Assembly: GCA_012295225.1 (NCBI GenBank)
Contig: WMKK01000005.1
Location: 564,958 to 628,957 of the forward strand
Direction of reading: 5' to 3'
DNA: 64,000 bases
From: Ostreococcus mediterraneus
Lineage: Eukaryota > Chlorophyta > Mamiellophyceae > Mamiellales > Bathycoccaceae
A program made the translations under genes and the position numbers. Positions 38,571 through 51,500 of the stretch are shown piece after piece (position 1 is the first letter of the stretch; every line of letters starts with the position of its first letter). The notes beneath the pieces were generated by a model. The model had not been told where the DNA came from and made no database searches. It saw nothing but the letters and a program-made list of their open reading frames with translations.

Positions 38571-39448
38571 ATGGCGAAAAAGTCGACGAAATCCGCGCGC
38601 GCGGAAGACACCAGGCGCAATGGATTGGTCGACATGGGCACCACGTCCACGCATCTCACCGTGGTGCGTCCACAGATGCGTCTCCGTGCTCGCCGCGCGC
38701 GGTCGTGCGTGCCATGGCGTCGAATTCGTGAAGAGGGGAATTATAGGGCATTGGGACAACAGCGCGCGCGCGTCCCGACGACGACGTTCGATGATGACTG
38801 ACGCGGTTCGCGGTGTGCGTCGTATGTAGAATCGTAAGAAAAAGCACGTGCGAAAGTTATACCAGCGTTGGTCGGATGACGAGAAGCAGGCGTTGATTTT
38901 GGGGGTGGAGCAGTACGGTCTCGGTGCGTCTGGGACGCGCGCGCCTCGTCGCGTCGAATGTATTGTCGAACAGGGCGCTCGCTCGTTCGTGCGCACGCGC
39001 GATGACTGACCAAAGTATGCGTGTGATGATTATATTGTATTCGGGTTTCGTAGGTCAGTGGAAATTAATCAAGGAAGACTCGCGGTTTGGTCCGATATTG
39101 GTCAACCGAAGCAACGTCGACTGCAAGGACAAGTGGAGGCAGACGACGACGCCGGTGAAGACGCAGAGACGCGCCGCACCGCTTTCACCACCGCTTCAAG
39201 CCATCGTGAGTTCGCCCATGCATAATGATAGGACGTTTCAGAATGCGATGAATATGCCACATTCACCCATGGGGTCGCCGCGATCGCCACCGAGTCACAC
39301 GCGAGGCGTGCTTGCGGAGCTGTCGCCGGCGCCGTCGCCTCTTCGTCTCATCCAGCAGCCGACGTTTGAGCCTTTACCGAGCTCGCCGTCGTCGTCTGAA
39401 GACGGGTCACCCGCGACGCGCGATGAAGGTGGATGCACGGTGATGTAA
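38571..39448 (+). CDS. Telobox Myb-domain protein (TRB/TRF-like) with C-terminal CaaX box; three exons
   Basis: A 193-aa protein by my reading. Exon 1 is 38571-38663 (MAKKSTKSARAEDTRRNG), intron 1 38664-38829 (donor GTGCGT, branch CTGAC, acceptor TGTAG), exon 2 38830-38923, intron 2 38924-39053 (donor GTGCGT, branch CTGAC, acceptor CGTAG) and exon 3 39054-39448. The joined Myb repeat reads RWSDDEKQALILGVEQYG, then QWKLIKEDSRF, then NRSNVDCKDKWRQ. The last part is the telobox motif (VDxKDKWR) of proteins that bind double-stranded telomere repeats (plant TRB, animal and yeast TRF). No linker-histone domain follows; the tail is Pro/Ser-rich with SP sites. The protein ends GGCTVM, a good CaaX farnesylation box. 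It is convergent with midasin. Confidence 0.82.
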
Positions 39449-39537
39449 ATCATCGTCGGTTGTAATAATGAATGTGTTTGTGCTCATTAAAAGCAGCTAT
39501 CTAGTCTACGTCTACGCCTCGTACGCGTCAATGTGTT

Positions 39538-42500
39538 TTAGTCTTGCGCGCTCGCCATCTCAAACCACTGTCGTAACAAATCGGACAAGGTGGCTGGGAG
39601 CTGCGACACGTCTTGCACCAAGACGTAAAATGGAAACGGAAATGAATCCAAATATTTCTTCATCACTGGTTTACCACCTTCAAAAGACACGCTTTGCATG
39701 TTTAAGAGGCTGTTTTGTGGATTATCCAAGACGATGAACGCGACGAGCAAACCGCGTTGCGCGCCGACCTCGCGCATGCAACGACGGAGTGCTTCCTTTT
39801 CGTGGAAACGTCCATCAGCGATTATAAGCACGAGCTGCTGAAGCTTAGTTCCCCCGCCTCGCAGTTGTTCACGAGCAATCGCCAGGCGGGCCGCCATGGT
39901 TTCCAAAAGCTGTACCATGGGTCGATCCGCCAACGTGTTGTCTTCGGCAAACGTGAGTTTGCTCACGAGTGAAGGACCCTCTTGATCGGTGAATGGCGCC
40001 CCGAGAGGATGAAGCGTTCGCACGGCATTCGCACCAGCGCCAAATCCAAACACGCCAACTTCGCCAACCTCCAATCGCGTCATTGCGCGCGCTAAAAGTA
40101 CCATCGACTCAAGGGCGATGTGCCCGCAGTGGTTTTCAGCCATGGAACGCGAGTCGTCAATGGCGATTAACACCTGATACTTGCGCTGCGAAGGACGCGA
40201 ACGGCGGAGCCAGATTTTGTCCTTTCTAAAGTCACTGGCAATGTATGGGATAATCTTCCGCATGTTCAAACGCTTACCAGTCTTGTAATCGCCCTGTAAA
40301 CGACTCGCGAGAGTCGGCTCGAGAATTAAACGTAACTTCTCCGCGAGTTCAGCTGAGAGCGCAGTGGTAAGCTGCTCGAGCTTTCGCCAGAGATTCTGCG
40401 CGCTCGCTTCATTACCACGTTCTGATGACGACTTTTCGCGCCATTGTGTCAGGCTCTGTTCAGCTTCCACTCGCGCCTGCTCAATGCCTTCAGCCGTGAG
40501 CTCGTGTTGCAAGCCGTCGGCGTCTTGAAGCGACGTGTGCTCAAGCTGAAGCGCAATCGTCGACTCCTCACCAGTTTCGCCTTGACCGCCAGGAACGAGT
40601 TCTGGATCCATATCTTCATCTTGTACGATGTCATAGCCCTCCATAGCGGCCACGGTGGTGGCGTCTTGCGGAACGACATCATTCTTTGTGAGCGGTTCGT
40701 TCTTCTTGCGTTGTTTGGACGAGCCTCTTGCAGACTTATCGTCCTCACGTTCCTCGCCATCCACACCGTCGTCTTCAATAGAGTCATTCGCCGCGTCGAC
40801 TTTCTCTTCTTCGCGCATCTCCATCTTTTCTAAATCGTCATCATTGCGTTGATCGTCGTCATCGTCTAGCTCAGGCATGTCGTTCATATTGTGTCGCAGC
40901 GCTTGCTCCTCTGTGGCATTTGCAAGAGTCTGAATCCCGCCGTCAACGTCAACGTCGTCGTCACCCATGCCTTCGCGCTCTGCATTACGCTCGAATTCGT
41001 ATTCATTTCCAGTCGTAGCGTTCGGATCACCTCCACCTTCCTGAGCATTCTCCTTTTCTTCAGACGCATCGCCGACGACGTTGAGACGGTCTCGCCAATT
41101 CTTCAAAGCATCACCGAGAGAGCGATGTGGGTTTGCATCGGGTTGCTTTTGTTGTGGTGGACGCTTTTTATCTTGCTCGCCGCTTGACCCTCCCGTCATG
41201 GGAGCGGACATACCTTCACCGCCACTCGCACCCGCGCCTGTACCGTCGCCCTGCGCTCCGGCGCTCGGCACGTCTGTAGAAGACTGCGGTGGAGGAAGTG
41301 CGTCACCCTCTCGCTCGTTGGGGCCATCGTCGCCAGTGTCCATCGCACCATCAGGTCGTTGCGTTTCCTGGTCGCCTTCACCTTCAGCGCCTTGCGCATT
41401 CGCCCCCGCGTCGCCACCCTCGCCAAAAGTATCATTGGCATCCTGGTCGCCACCGCCGCCGTTCCCTTGACCTTGAGGGCCGCTTTCCTCGCCATCATCG
41501 TTCATGGCATCGTCAGCGGTGATAGCGTCATCAGCGAGGTTATCAGTGGCAAGTTCATTGTCGTCATCTTCTCCTTCATCGTCTTGATCCTCGTCAACAT
41601 CCATGGTGTCCTCGACGAGGCCTCCGTCGCCGTCGTCATTCATCTCGCCGTCAGCATTTTCGTTATGCTGATCAGCAGGCGTTTCCTCGGGTGCGACCTC
41701 GTCCGCCTCTGCTGCGTCGTCGTTTTGAAGAGAGTCATCATTCTCGTTTTCTTCGCCGTCGTCATCGAGTTGAAAGTCGTCGTCAATTTCCAACTCTTCA
41801 GGCTCAGGAGCCGATGGATTGAAACCGTGATTGTCCTCAATTTCCTCTTCCTTCGGACCTCCTTCGTCTTCCGGTGGCTTGGACTGATCTGCATCCTTAT
41901 CTGGCTTAGTCTCTTCTTTTTTATCGTCATCACCTTTAGATTCGTCGTCTCCTTGAGGTTCCTTGGGCTTTCTGTCGTCGTTATCCTCTTCCTCGGCGCC
42001 GCGCGTTTCCGTCTCTTGATTTTCATCCTTTTTCATGCTAGAACCTTGTTCGTACTTTTCAGGACCTTGACTCTTTTCATCCTCCTTGTCATCTTCGTCG
42101 TTCCACATACGCTCATCGATGACGTCCCCGTCGTCACCATCTTCGCCCATTTGTTTCTCGACATCTTCTTGACCGTCGGGATTTTCTTCATCCTCTTCGC
42201 CAGCGCTCACGTCTTCCATGGCGCCTTCGAAATCATTTTGCATTTCGACACCGCCATCTTCCGCTTCGCCGTTCTTATTGTCTTCTTCGTCTTGCTTTTC
42301 TAAGTCTTCCATGCCCATAATTTGATCTTCGTTTTCAATTTCGTCCGCGACATCCTTCTTGCCTTCGCCCGCACCCATACCGGTGCCCGCTTGGTCATCC
42401 ATCAAGCCGCCACCGCCTTCGCCGTCTTGTTCTTCGGGCGGCGTACAGAAGCCTTCAGTGTACAAACCAAGGAACAATGCAGTGAGCACGGACTCGAGTT

Positions 42501-45500
42501 TACACGAAGACTTGTGGAAATCAATGTACTCGAGGAGAACACGTCGCACGGCGCTGCGCAAGAGGCCCAAAAGTGGAGCAATTTCGCCCACTCGCGCGAC
42601 GACGAGTCTCGAAACGTCTTGGTCGCCGATCGCGTGCGCTTCATCGGCGACGCCTTTGACTTCGCGGACGATTTCGGTCACAGATTGAACGATTCGATCG
42701 AGACGTTTAGGGCTGATAGCACCACCAGAGGCGGCTTCGTATGTTTCCATAGTTCCGTACGCCTCTTCTTCATCGTCTTCGCCTTCGATGGACACGTCAC
42801 GCTTAACCATGATGGGTTTCGAAGCCGCGTCGACGCCTTGCACCCAAATCAGTGTCGACTGCACCACATTCTCGATGTTATCACGAATAATGGAGAGCCG
42901 AGATGCAATAGAATCAGCATCACCAGGGACGTGGTTGCCCGCTGGCAGGACGCCTCGAGCAAACGCTGTCTCATGACTCTGCGCATCCGCATCAATGATT
43001 GACCGTAGATAGTCCCAACCAGGCGCTGCATTAGCGCCGTGAACGCTGACCTCACCACTGGTTGATTTCGTTTCGGCTTCTTTGTATGCAGAGGCCAGGA
43101 TTTCAGATATGCGCCTGAATTCATCAAAGTTCGTCTGCATAGCCACAATTGCATCGCCAGATGCGAGCGACGTCATACGCCACGCTTCCGAAGTTGCCCC
43201 CTCATTACCGACGCGCAAATCAGCGCTTTCTAGCGTACATGTCAAGAACGGAGCTAGTCGTTTGCGCGCTTGCGATGCAACGTCCTTACATGCGATCAGT
43301 GCCTTTGTTATCGACGGCGTGATGGGCTTGATGGTATCCAAAGGCTCCGCCGATGAAACTGCCCTGTTGAGAAGACTGACGTCCAAACATGCAGCATCGA
43401 ACCTATCGATGAGATTTCGCTGTTCCACGAGCCACTGGCTTGCAAATGATTGCGACGGCACCGACTGCTGCTGCGAGCTTATTGCGCTCAGGGACGTGTA
43501 TGCGAGATTGATGTTATCCTCCGCGGCGGCGGCAGCTGAAATCGTCGTGCGCTGCGTGCGCAGGATGTGCAACAAATGTTCACACGACATCACGGCAATT
43601 TCAACTTCACGACTCGTCAAATCAGGGTTTTGCATACCACGCGTAGCCCACAGTCGCTGTATTCTTGCCATTGATCGGAAGTAATACGCATCTGCTGACT
43701 TGAACGCCTCGATGGCTTCGGCGCCGATGGCGTCTAAACACCGTGGCATTTCCATAGCGTGCTCGGTGAACCAAGTCGTAGCCGTTCGATATTCAACAGG
43801 AACGGCGCCACGAGAGTGCTTGATACCCATCGCTGGTAAAGATTTAAGTAAATCTTGCAAGGCTTTCTTTTTGATTGCCTTCTTAGCTGATTTATCGTCT
43901 CTCAGCGCGTGGGCGCGTTGCGCGATAGTCGCGGCAAAGTCATCCAATGATTCCGCCCCAGCGGTGCGAACGTCGTGACCTTCCTCGCCGTGAAGTGCAT
44001 TATCAAGCACACTTCCCATGCGCTTCATCAATGCCGGCAAACGGAACTGATAAGACTTCTCATCCCGAGACATGGCTGCTTCGCTAAATTCACTTTTGAC
44101 GCTTTGTGCCACGTGAGCCGCAGATGCCGCCGCGGTGCGCGTTCTACTGATTGCCTCTGCGCAAGCAGCAGTCCACGCTTCTTTTTGCATTTTCAATGTT
44201 TGCAATTCCGCCTCGCGCATCGTCTCGATTTCCGCTAACCGCACCTTTTGCACAGCCGCGAGTTCCTCCTTGGACGGCTTTGCGTCAGATGAGGCAGCGA
44301 CTGGCGCAGGCGTGGGCGCATTAACTCCACCATCGATCGCGAGTTCTTTAAAACCAGTCTGAGCCGATGCAGTTTCCAATATTGGTAGCACCAGCCCGTT
44401 CAGTGCGGTGTCGAACGCGCGAACAAACTTGTGTAAAGATCGCTGGTTAGCCTCGCCCTGGACCTTCATTGCATGATAGCCGCGGTCCTCCCATTTAGCT
44501 AACTTGGCATGATCACGAAGCTTGGTCTCACACGGTTTACGAACAGAGTCGATGTGTTTGGTGATCGTGCTTTGAAACTGCGAGTAGTATCGCCAGATGT
44601 TGTACAAGACAGCACACAAGGCATCATCATGTTTCGTCACATTGACGCCACGCGCCTTGCATGAACGAATTTCAACTTCCATTTCGGCATAGAAACACCA
44701 GATGAGTTCAAGTCGAGTATCAAACTCGCCTATGGTAGAACTCTGTAAATATTCTTCTAACGCAACTGTGACACTTTTGATCTCTTCCAGGTTTACCTTG
44801 TCCTCATCGGAGACAACGACATCGTCATCGCCGCGCAACACGCTTGATTTCATAGAATTCAGCAAACGGTGGATTGCAAACCAAGTGCGCTTGGCGCGAG
44901 AAGCATGGCGTTCACTGCAGCGTGCAAGTAATCTCGGCCAAGTACGAAGCTCGCGTGCGCGCCATCGAAGTGCGAGCTTGGCGCACTCGCCAAGCTCAGC
45001 CTTGAGTGATGTGTGCGCCGCAGCTGACTCTTCCCAGATTTGTGCCCGCGCTAAGAGTAGTTCGATCCCAGTGAGACCAGATTTCACAGGCCCAAGCAGC
45101 GGTAACGCTAACATACGATCACAGATTTCTGCCAGCTGCGTCAGTAGAGGATGCTCTGGCCATTCCTCCAAAAGTTCCGTAATTCGTCGGCGCGCCGCGG
45201 CGACTGGAGGAACAATCAAGGCCATTTCACCAGGGCATCCACCGACGGTAAGCTCAGCGTCGAGTGCATCGGCAGCGGCATCTTCGTCAAGTTCAGCTTT
45301 ACTTTTCTTCTTGTTTGCTTTCATAGCCTCTTCTTCTTCTGGGGTTGCTTGGGACTCGTACGGTGACGTGCCAAGCGCTTCGATGGAAAGCGCCGGTCGT
45401 GACACTGCAGATTGTTCCAAAGCCGCACGAAGTGAGTGGCCCAATCGAGCGGCGTAATCTACAGATGCGGGAAGAGACAACTGGCTTGCTTTAAGCACAG

Positions 45501-48500
45501 CGATACCAGTGTCGTACGAGCGTACAAACTCAGATGCGCGTAACGCTTCTTCACTTGAGAGATTCCGGACGTATTTACCATACTTGGTTAAACGAGTTGA
45601 ACGAACAATTTTCTCTTGCTCATTTGCGGAATCTTCTGCACCGTGCGCGGGAGCACCTCTAAGGGTTGCAAGAGCAGCATAATGCACGTTGACAAGCTCT
45701 TCAGCTAGCTCGCCTTCGAGAATACCCGCCATGCGCGCTGCTCGTGTGATGTTTGCTTCGTCGTCCTCATCCTCATCCTTGGCTGTTTCTTCAACACAGT
45801 CATGGTCAAGCATTAAAGCAGCACCGGGTACTTCCTTGAAGTCAGAGTATTGCTCCGCAAAGTCTTTGAATGCGACACGATACGCTCGTTCCTCTGTCTC
45901 TTCGTCGTCGCCCTCGTTAATCTCACGCGAACTCGGTCCCTTTGTGGCTTGACGGAACACCTCAGCAGCTAAGCGTTCGGCTTCAATATCCTCTTCACGG
46001 CAGCTTTCATAGAGGGCAGCAAAAGAGTCGAAACATTTTTTCAACCGAGACCAACTCGTCTTACTTAATGCACCATCTCGCCGCGCTTCGGTTAATGCAC
46101 TCGTGAGGGCGACGCGTAACGTCCCAACCTCAAGGTCTCCAGATTTGGAGTTTGATGGCAGATGTGCGGCGGCGGCGTTCTCTGCAATCGTCAACGCCCG
46201 CAACACGCGACTTTCACTAAGCATCAACGCCACTGAACCTTCGTAAGTTGTGCTTACCACAGTTGGGAAAGAAAACATGGCGGCCGCGGCTGATGCAACG
46301 TCGCTAGTGTTTTTGATGCGAGATTTCGCCGCGTCGGCGGCGAGCGCCACGCCGCGACGAAGCTCGTAGACGGCAAGTTGGAGAGGCTGCGTCATATCGC
46401 GATACGATTTGAACTGCTCATCGAGTCTACTGCTCCATTGTGCGCTTGAGCTCAACCATGTTTCAGCTTCCATGATAGCGGACTCTGAGGGTTCGAGCGC
46501 GGAACACTTATCAAGTAATGCCGTGAGTCGCTGCGTCGCCGCCAATCCTTCGCGGAATTGTACGACTTCTCTTCGAAGTGCCGCCCAGCGTGAAGGCGTG
46601 GGACGCGGCAAAGAAAGTGCACGCAAATGCTCGCGCTCACCCGACAATCGTTCCTCTTGTCTCTTGCACGCATCCAAACTATCTGCGTCGACACTCGGCG
46701 CGCAAGGCGTGCGCTGCTGCCAAGTTAATACGCCCACCAACGGACGGACTTCGCGCTCGAGCGCGGAATCTAAGTGCCAAAGCTCTGTACGCACAGTTAC
46801 TGCTGGATCTGAAAGTCCAGCAGGCAATAGTAAATTGAGACGAAGTAAGCCGAGCAATGCCCACGCGTTGCCGCGGCGGCCTCGGTCACGCGCGCTGGCG
46901 TCACCCGAGAGCGCGGCGCTGTTGAGCACATCCTTGTTCGTTGAACCTTCGCAGATCAATCTCATGAGCGAATTTAAGACATCATCAGCCATGGCCGCAA
47001 GCGGTGGATATATGCCACACAAACATGCGCACGCGTCGTTGAGTTGCGCCAACGTCGATTCGCACACAGACTTTGAAGACGGTGATTCAGATAATTGCAC
47101 CATCGACTGCGCCGCGTTCACGAGACAGGCCAATTGTTCGGAGCGACCATCTTCATCTAGTAAAGCTCTGTGACTGAGAAGCACTTGAGCAGTCAAGCTA
47201 CTCAGTGATCTCCAGTCTTCCCTTGAAGCTTGTACGGGGTTATTGCGCTCGAAGCGTAATAATCGAGATGCGATTCGCAGTTGAACCATACGAGGAAGTC
47301 GCTCGGCGCAGCCGATGTTTGCGTTTGCGATGATACCAGACGCAAAACACGTCGCGGTTGCGCGTTCAAATCTTACAGGCCCCGAAGCAGTCTCCCAAAT
47401 CGCTGGAACTGGGCTTGAAATGTCTGAAGTTTTAGCGCTCTTGGCGATCAACGCAATTGGTACGCTATCGAGTGCGTTATCCCATTGCGACGCGTGCCAG
47501 CGTACCCACATGTCGTGCAAATTTTCACTCAACGCTTGCGTTCTATCAAATGCGCTGGAATTCATAGAATCTCCATACAACCAGAGCAAGTGTCGATGCG
47601 CGACAAAATCTGCTGGGGAACGTGGTGATGCAGTTATGCCAAACGTCAAACTTTGAGCTGCTAGCGTCGCTTGATACGCATTCATGATTGCGTCATCGCT
47701 TGAAGGTGAAGACACGAGGCGCATTGTCAACTCGCTCAAAAGCTTGGCTTGCGTTGCAATGGACCACAACTCAGCGACTGGGATGAGTGCTGAATGAAGA
47801 CGTGCGCACGAATCCCACTTCAACGACCACGCGGGGAACCCGAGCGCAGGATATGCTGGGACTTTTATTCCTCCGACGGCATCGAGCGACCAAGGATCAT
47901 CCTTGTCGAGGGATTTCAGCAGTTCTTGCGCTGGCAAGTCTGAAATGTGCGCATGAATACGCATTTGCTCATCTTCCTCGGTCTCAATCGTTGGTGCATT
48001 CACGAGAATGCCCAGCAATTTTGCGCGCACTTCGCACTTCTTCCCCAGCAGTTTCGGTATTTCGTCGGCGCTGCTTTCCATTTCCAGGTCGTGCGCGCCG
48101 TTTGACGTATTCGCCTTGATGTGAGTCCACGCAAAGAAGCACAAGCCTTCAAGCGCAGCAGCACGCAAGCCCACGCCAGCTGCCAAAGATGCGCATGACG
48201 CCGCAAAAGTTGTTGCATGTAATGCAGAATCCCCACCAATACGCTGTCTTGTCAATATATGATCAATATCAGTGAAGAATGTCGCACGGGATTGAAGAGC
48301 GAGACAGATTTCTCTAACGTTAGACTCAGCATTGAGTAAGGTTGAACTTTTGGGCAATGATGGTCTTCCAGCGTATTTCCACAGCAACGGATCGATGGGT
48401 TTACCAGCTGGGATTTCCAATGCGGTATCCATCATACTTGCTGCTTGCTGAAACTGTTCAACAATCACATCAAGGTTTGCAAGGTGTACCGACGCGTGCT

Positions 48501-51500
48501 CAAGTGTGGATGAAAATGCTTCTCGCACTTTGATCCAGGCCACAGCGATTGTTTCTACGGTATCTGAAGACGAAACGTGACCTGATGCAGGATCTATTTT
48601 AAACGCATCAGCGCTCGAAGACGATGCAAGTTCTTCAAGGCGAAGTCTCCAGTCTTGAAACTGCGAAACAAAATGATAATCTTCATGCGTGGACGTTTCG
48701 CTGACGCACATGAGACGGAGGAGCGTATCTTCAAACTGAGCGCCAGTACCAAGTATGGCACTAATGGCGTCCACCACATAATGCACAGGTGCCGCTCGTG
48801 CTCGTGCGACGTGATCTTGACTTCGCCACACCGACATTTGTAAGCACGAAGCGCAGCCTTGCTTTACGGTTTCAGAGCTTCGTTGAGCGTGCAGCTCAGT
48901 TTTGGCTTTGCACAGTGCGCCGCGAACGATGAGAAGTCGTAATGTGAAGTCATCCACATACGGCGAAGAAGCAAATGGATGTTCATTAATCGCATTCAAC
49001 GCGTTCAGCATCGCCAATAACTCATCGTGTATCTTTGGCAGCGTGTGAAGGTTGGCCATCTCGGCGAAAATAGTCAGCCGCGCAATAATTCCTGCAATAT
49101 TTTGAGAATCACCAGACTTGACGACAACATCCAGAACTCTTCGCGCGCTTGCATGTAGAGTATCAAATAAATCCCCAATCGAAGCTTCATCCGCCGCCTT
49201 GATTTTATCAGATTGCACGTCGAAGCCAATGCGGCGCATAGACTTGACCACTGGTAACGCCGAGTGAATGACTGGCGAAAGCAAATGCAGATTGTCTGCT
49301 CCCGCGAGTTGTCCTGCTATTTGCGCAGCAATCGCCTCAACGAGTGCCGTTTGAGCGCGATGACAACTTTCATCGTCCCATGCGTTATAGTTCAGCGACT
49401 CATTCGAAATGGTAACGTTCGGCCAGCTCATGGGTTGATATAGAACTGAATTCGCGGTGTCGTCTTCAACGTCGTGTTCGCCAGTAGCGATGCCAACAAT
49501 CGATGCAAACGCACCAGCGCAGGCGTGTTGAAACGCATCACGTGCGGCACTTCGCACGACGTCGCTTGACTCACCTCTCATGTATACTTGGCTCCAACTC
49601 GTCGCGAGCGCAATTTGAACATCATGCCCACGAGCTAATAGTTCGACAGTCAGCATCGCCCATTCAGCGGCATCGCGTGACGATATCGCCTTCATGCCCG
49701 GCTTTGCCAGAAACTCAGCAAGAGTCATATGCGCATTGATCATGATGGATTGTATGAAACCTCCCGGGATGCCAAGAGACTCGAACACCTTGCCAAGATC
49801 GCCCACCGACGTGGGCGCCGCGGATGGCATGCGCAGCGGCGCCGGCAAAATGGCTCCAACATCTTCTTCAGCAGATTGCTCAGGAGCGAGCAGGAAGACT
49901 TCTACGCCTCTGTTTCGCATTGCTCGCGATACTTCACCATGGCGCGGATCAATGGCTAAGAACAACCGGAAGTTTGGATGTGCTTTGACAATTCGCGGCT
50001 CTCCTCCAATCAAACCGCACTCATTGACAAGTAAGAAGCCTTCGGGTTCAAGAAGAGGATTTAACCGATCAAGAACCGTCGGCGAACATAGATTTGCATT
50101 TTCTAGAAGTACCCATTCTCCGTTTATCACAGCGTTCAGGAGAACTCCGTCGACCCATTCAAATTTACCCGCGTCTGGTGAAGGACCTGGCGCCCACGCC
50201 AGTTGCCCAAGGGTATCCACACGCCGCTTCAGGTCAACTGAGCACGTTCCTTCATCAATATCATGTATGGCTTTCAAAACCGCACACAACGCCGCAAATG
50301 TGTCTCCGCCAGACATATCAACGCTGGTTTTTGTCAGAGTCTTGTACGTTTCCCAAGCGCTCCAAGCCGTATTAAACGCGTTGCCGCCGTCGGTCCATGT
50401 CGAATGCAAGCCGCAGATCGATTTCAGTACCATAAATACGTCTTCTTCGATCGCAGCGCGATCGCGACTTGGATCACGTTGTTCAAACGATCCCAGTAGT
50501 TCACTAGTATCCGTCGCCGCCGTCAATGCCGCCTGGCGTAGCTTATTCCCGGACAATGTTGCCAAAAGTTGAACAATGGTTGTCTTGCCGCTCGCTGCAG
50601 CGCCAACAAGGATGGACATCCAACCGCGCTGAACGCAATGTGCCACTGCTTCGAGTGCTTCAAACTGGCCTGGAATTAAATTAAACTTGGAGTCATCGGC
50701 GTCGCACATTTTGGATTCGCCACGAGTAATTCGAGCATCACCGATGCACAGCGTGTCTCCATGTACAAATAATTGGCGTTCGACAACGCTCGGTGGCAAG
50801 TATCCAAAAGCGTCTTTGAAGAATTCAGCGCATTGTTCACGATCAGCGTACGTGCGCAGTCGCTGCAAAAATAACGTCCCAAATAATCTTTCGACCGCCA
50901 CTTCGGGAGAAAGTGTAGTCGAACGTTCGGCGAGGTCACACCATCTTAAAATATCACGCAAGTTGAATTCCCAAGGCGCTCCTGCGCGAGCAAACGACCC
51001 CCCGGCGACATTGGATGCCATCGCAAGCAAATCATTGAATCGAACCATCGCTGATACGCTTTCTACTGGGATTTCAGGATGAAGAGCTTTTGCAATGTGA
51101 TTCAAATCATCTGCACTCATAGGCTCAACGTGCACACGCGTAAAGCGATTAAGAAACGACTTTGGTAAGCCTTTGCGTCCGCCTCCTTCCTGTACAGGGT
51201 TCTGCGCGGCAAACACTCGAAACGTCGGTGGACATCTAAATGTCTGCCCGAGTTCTGGCACAAAGACTTCTGCGCGATGATCCAATACAGCGTTCAAACC
51301 CTCAAGTACTGGTTGCGGTGCCAAGTTCAGTTCATCGAGGAGCACCCAATCGCCAGCTTTTAAAGCCGCTAAAAATGCACCGTCGGACCAAACGAACTCG
51401 CCCGCAGCGCCACCCGCCGCGGGCAAATCAGCGCCGAGGAGGTCCATCATATCAGTTTGCTCGCTCAAGTTCAGGCGCACAAGCTTGTGTCCTGATGCAG

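Noticed and set aside
41359-42303. Long plus-strand frame full of Val, Ile, Phe and Leu that looks like a multi-pass membrane protein
   Set aside because: It is the antisense reading of the Asp/Glu-rich region of midasin; acidic codons read backwards give hydrophobic ones.
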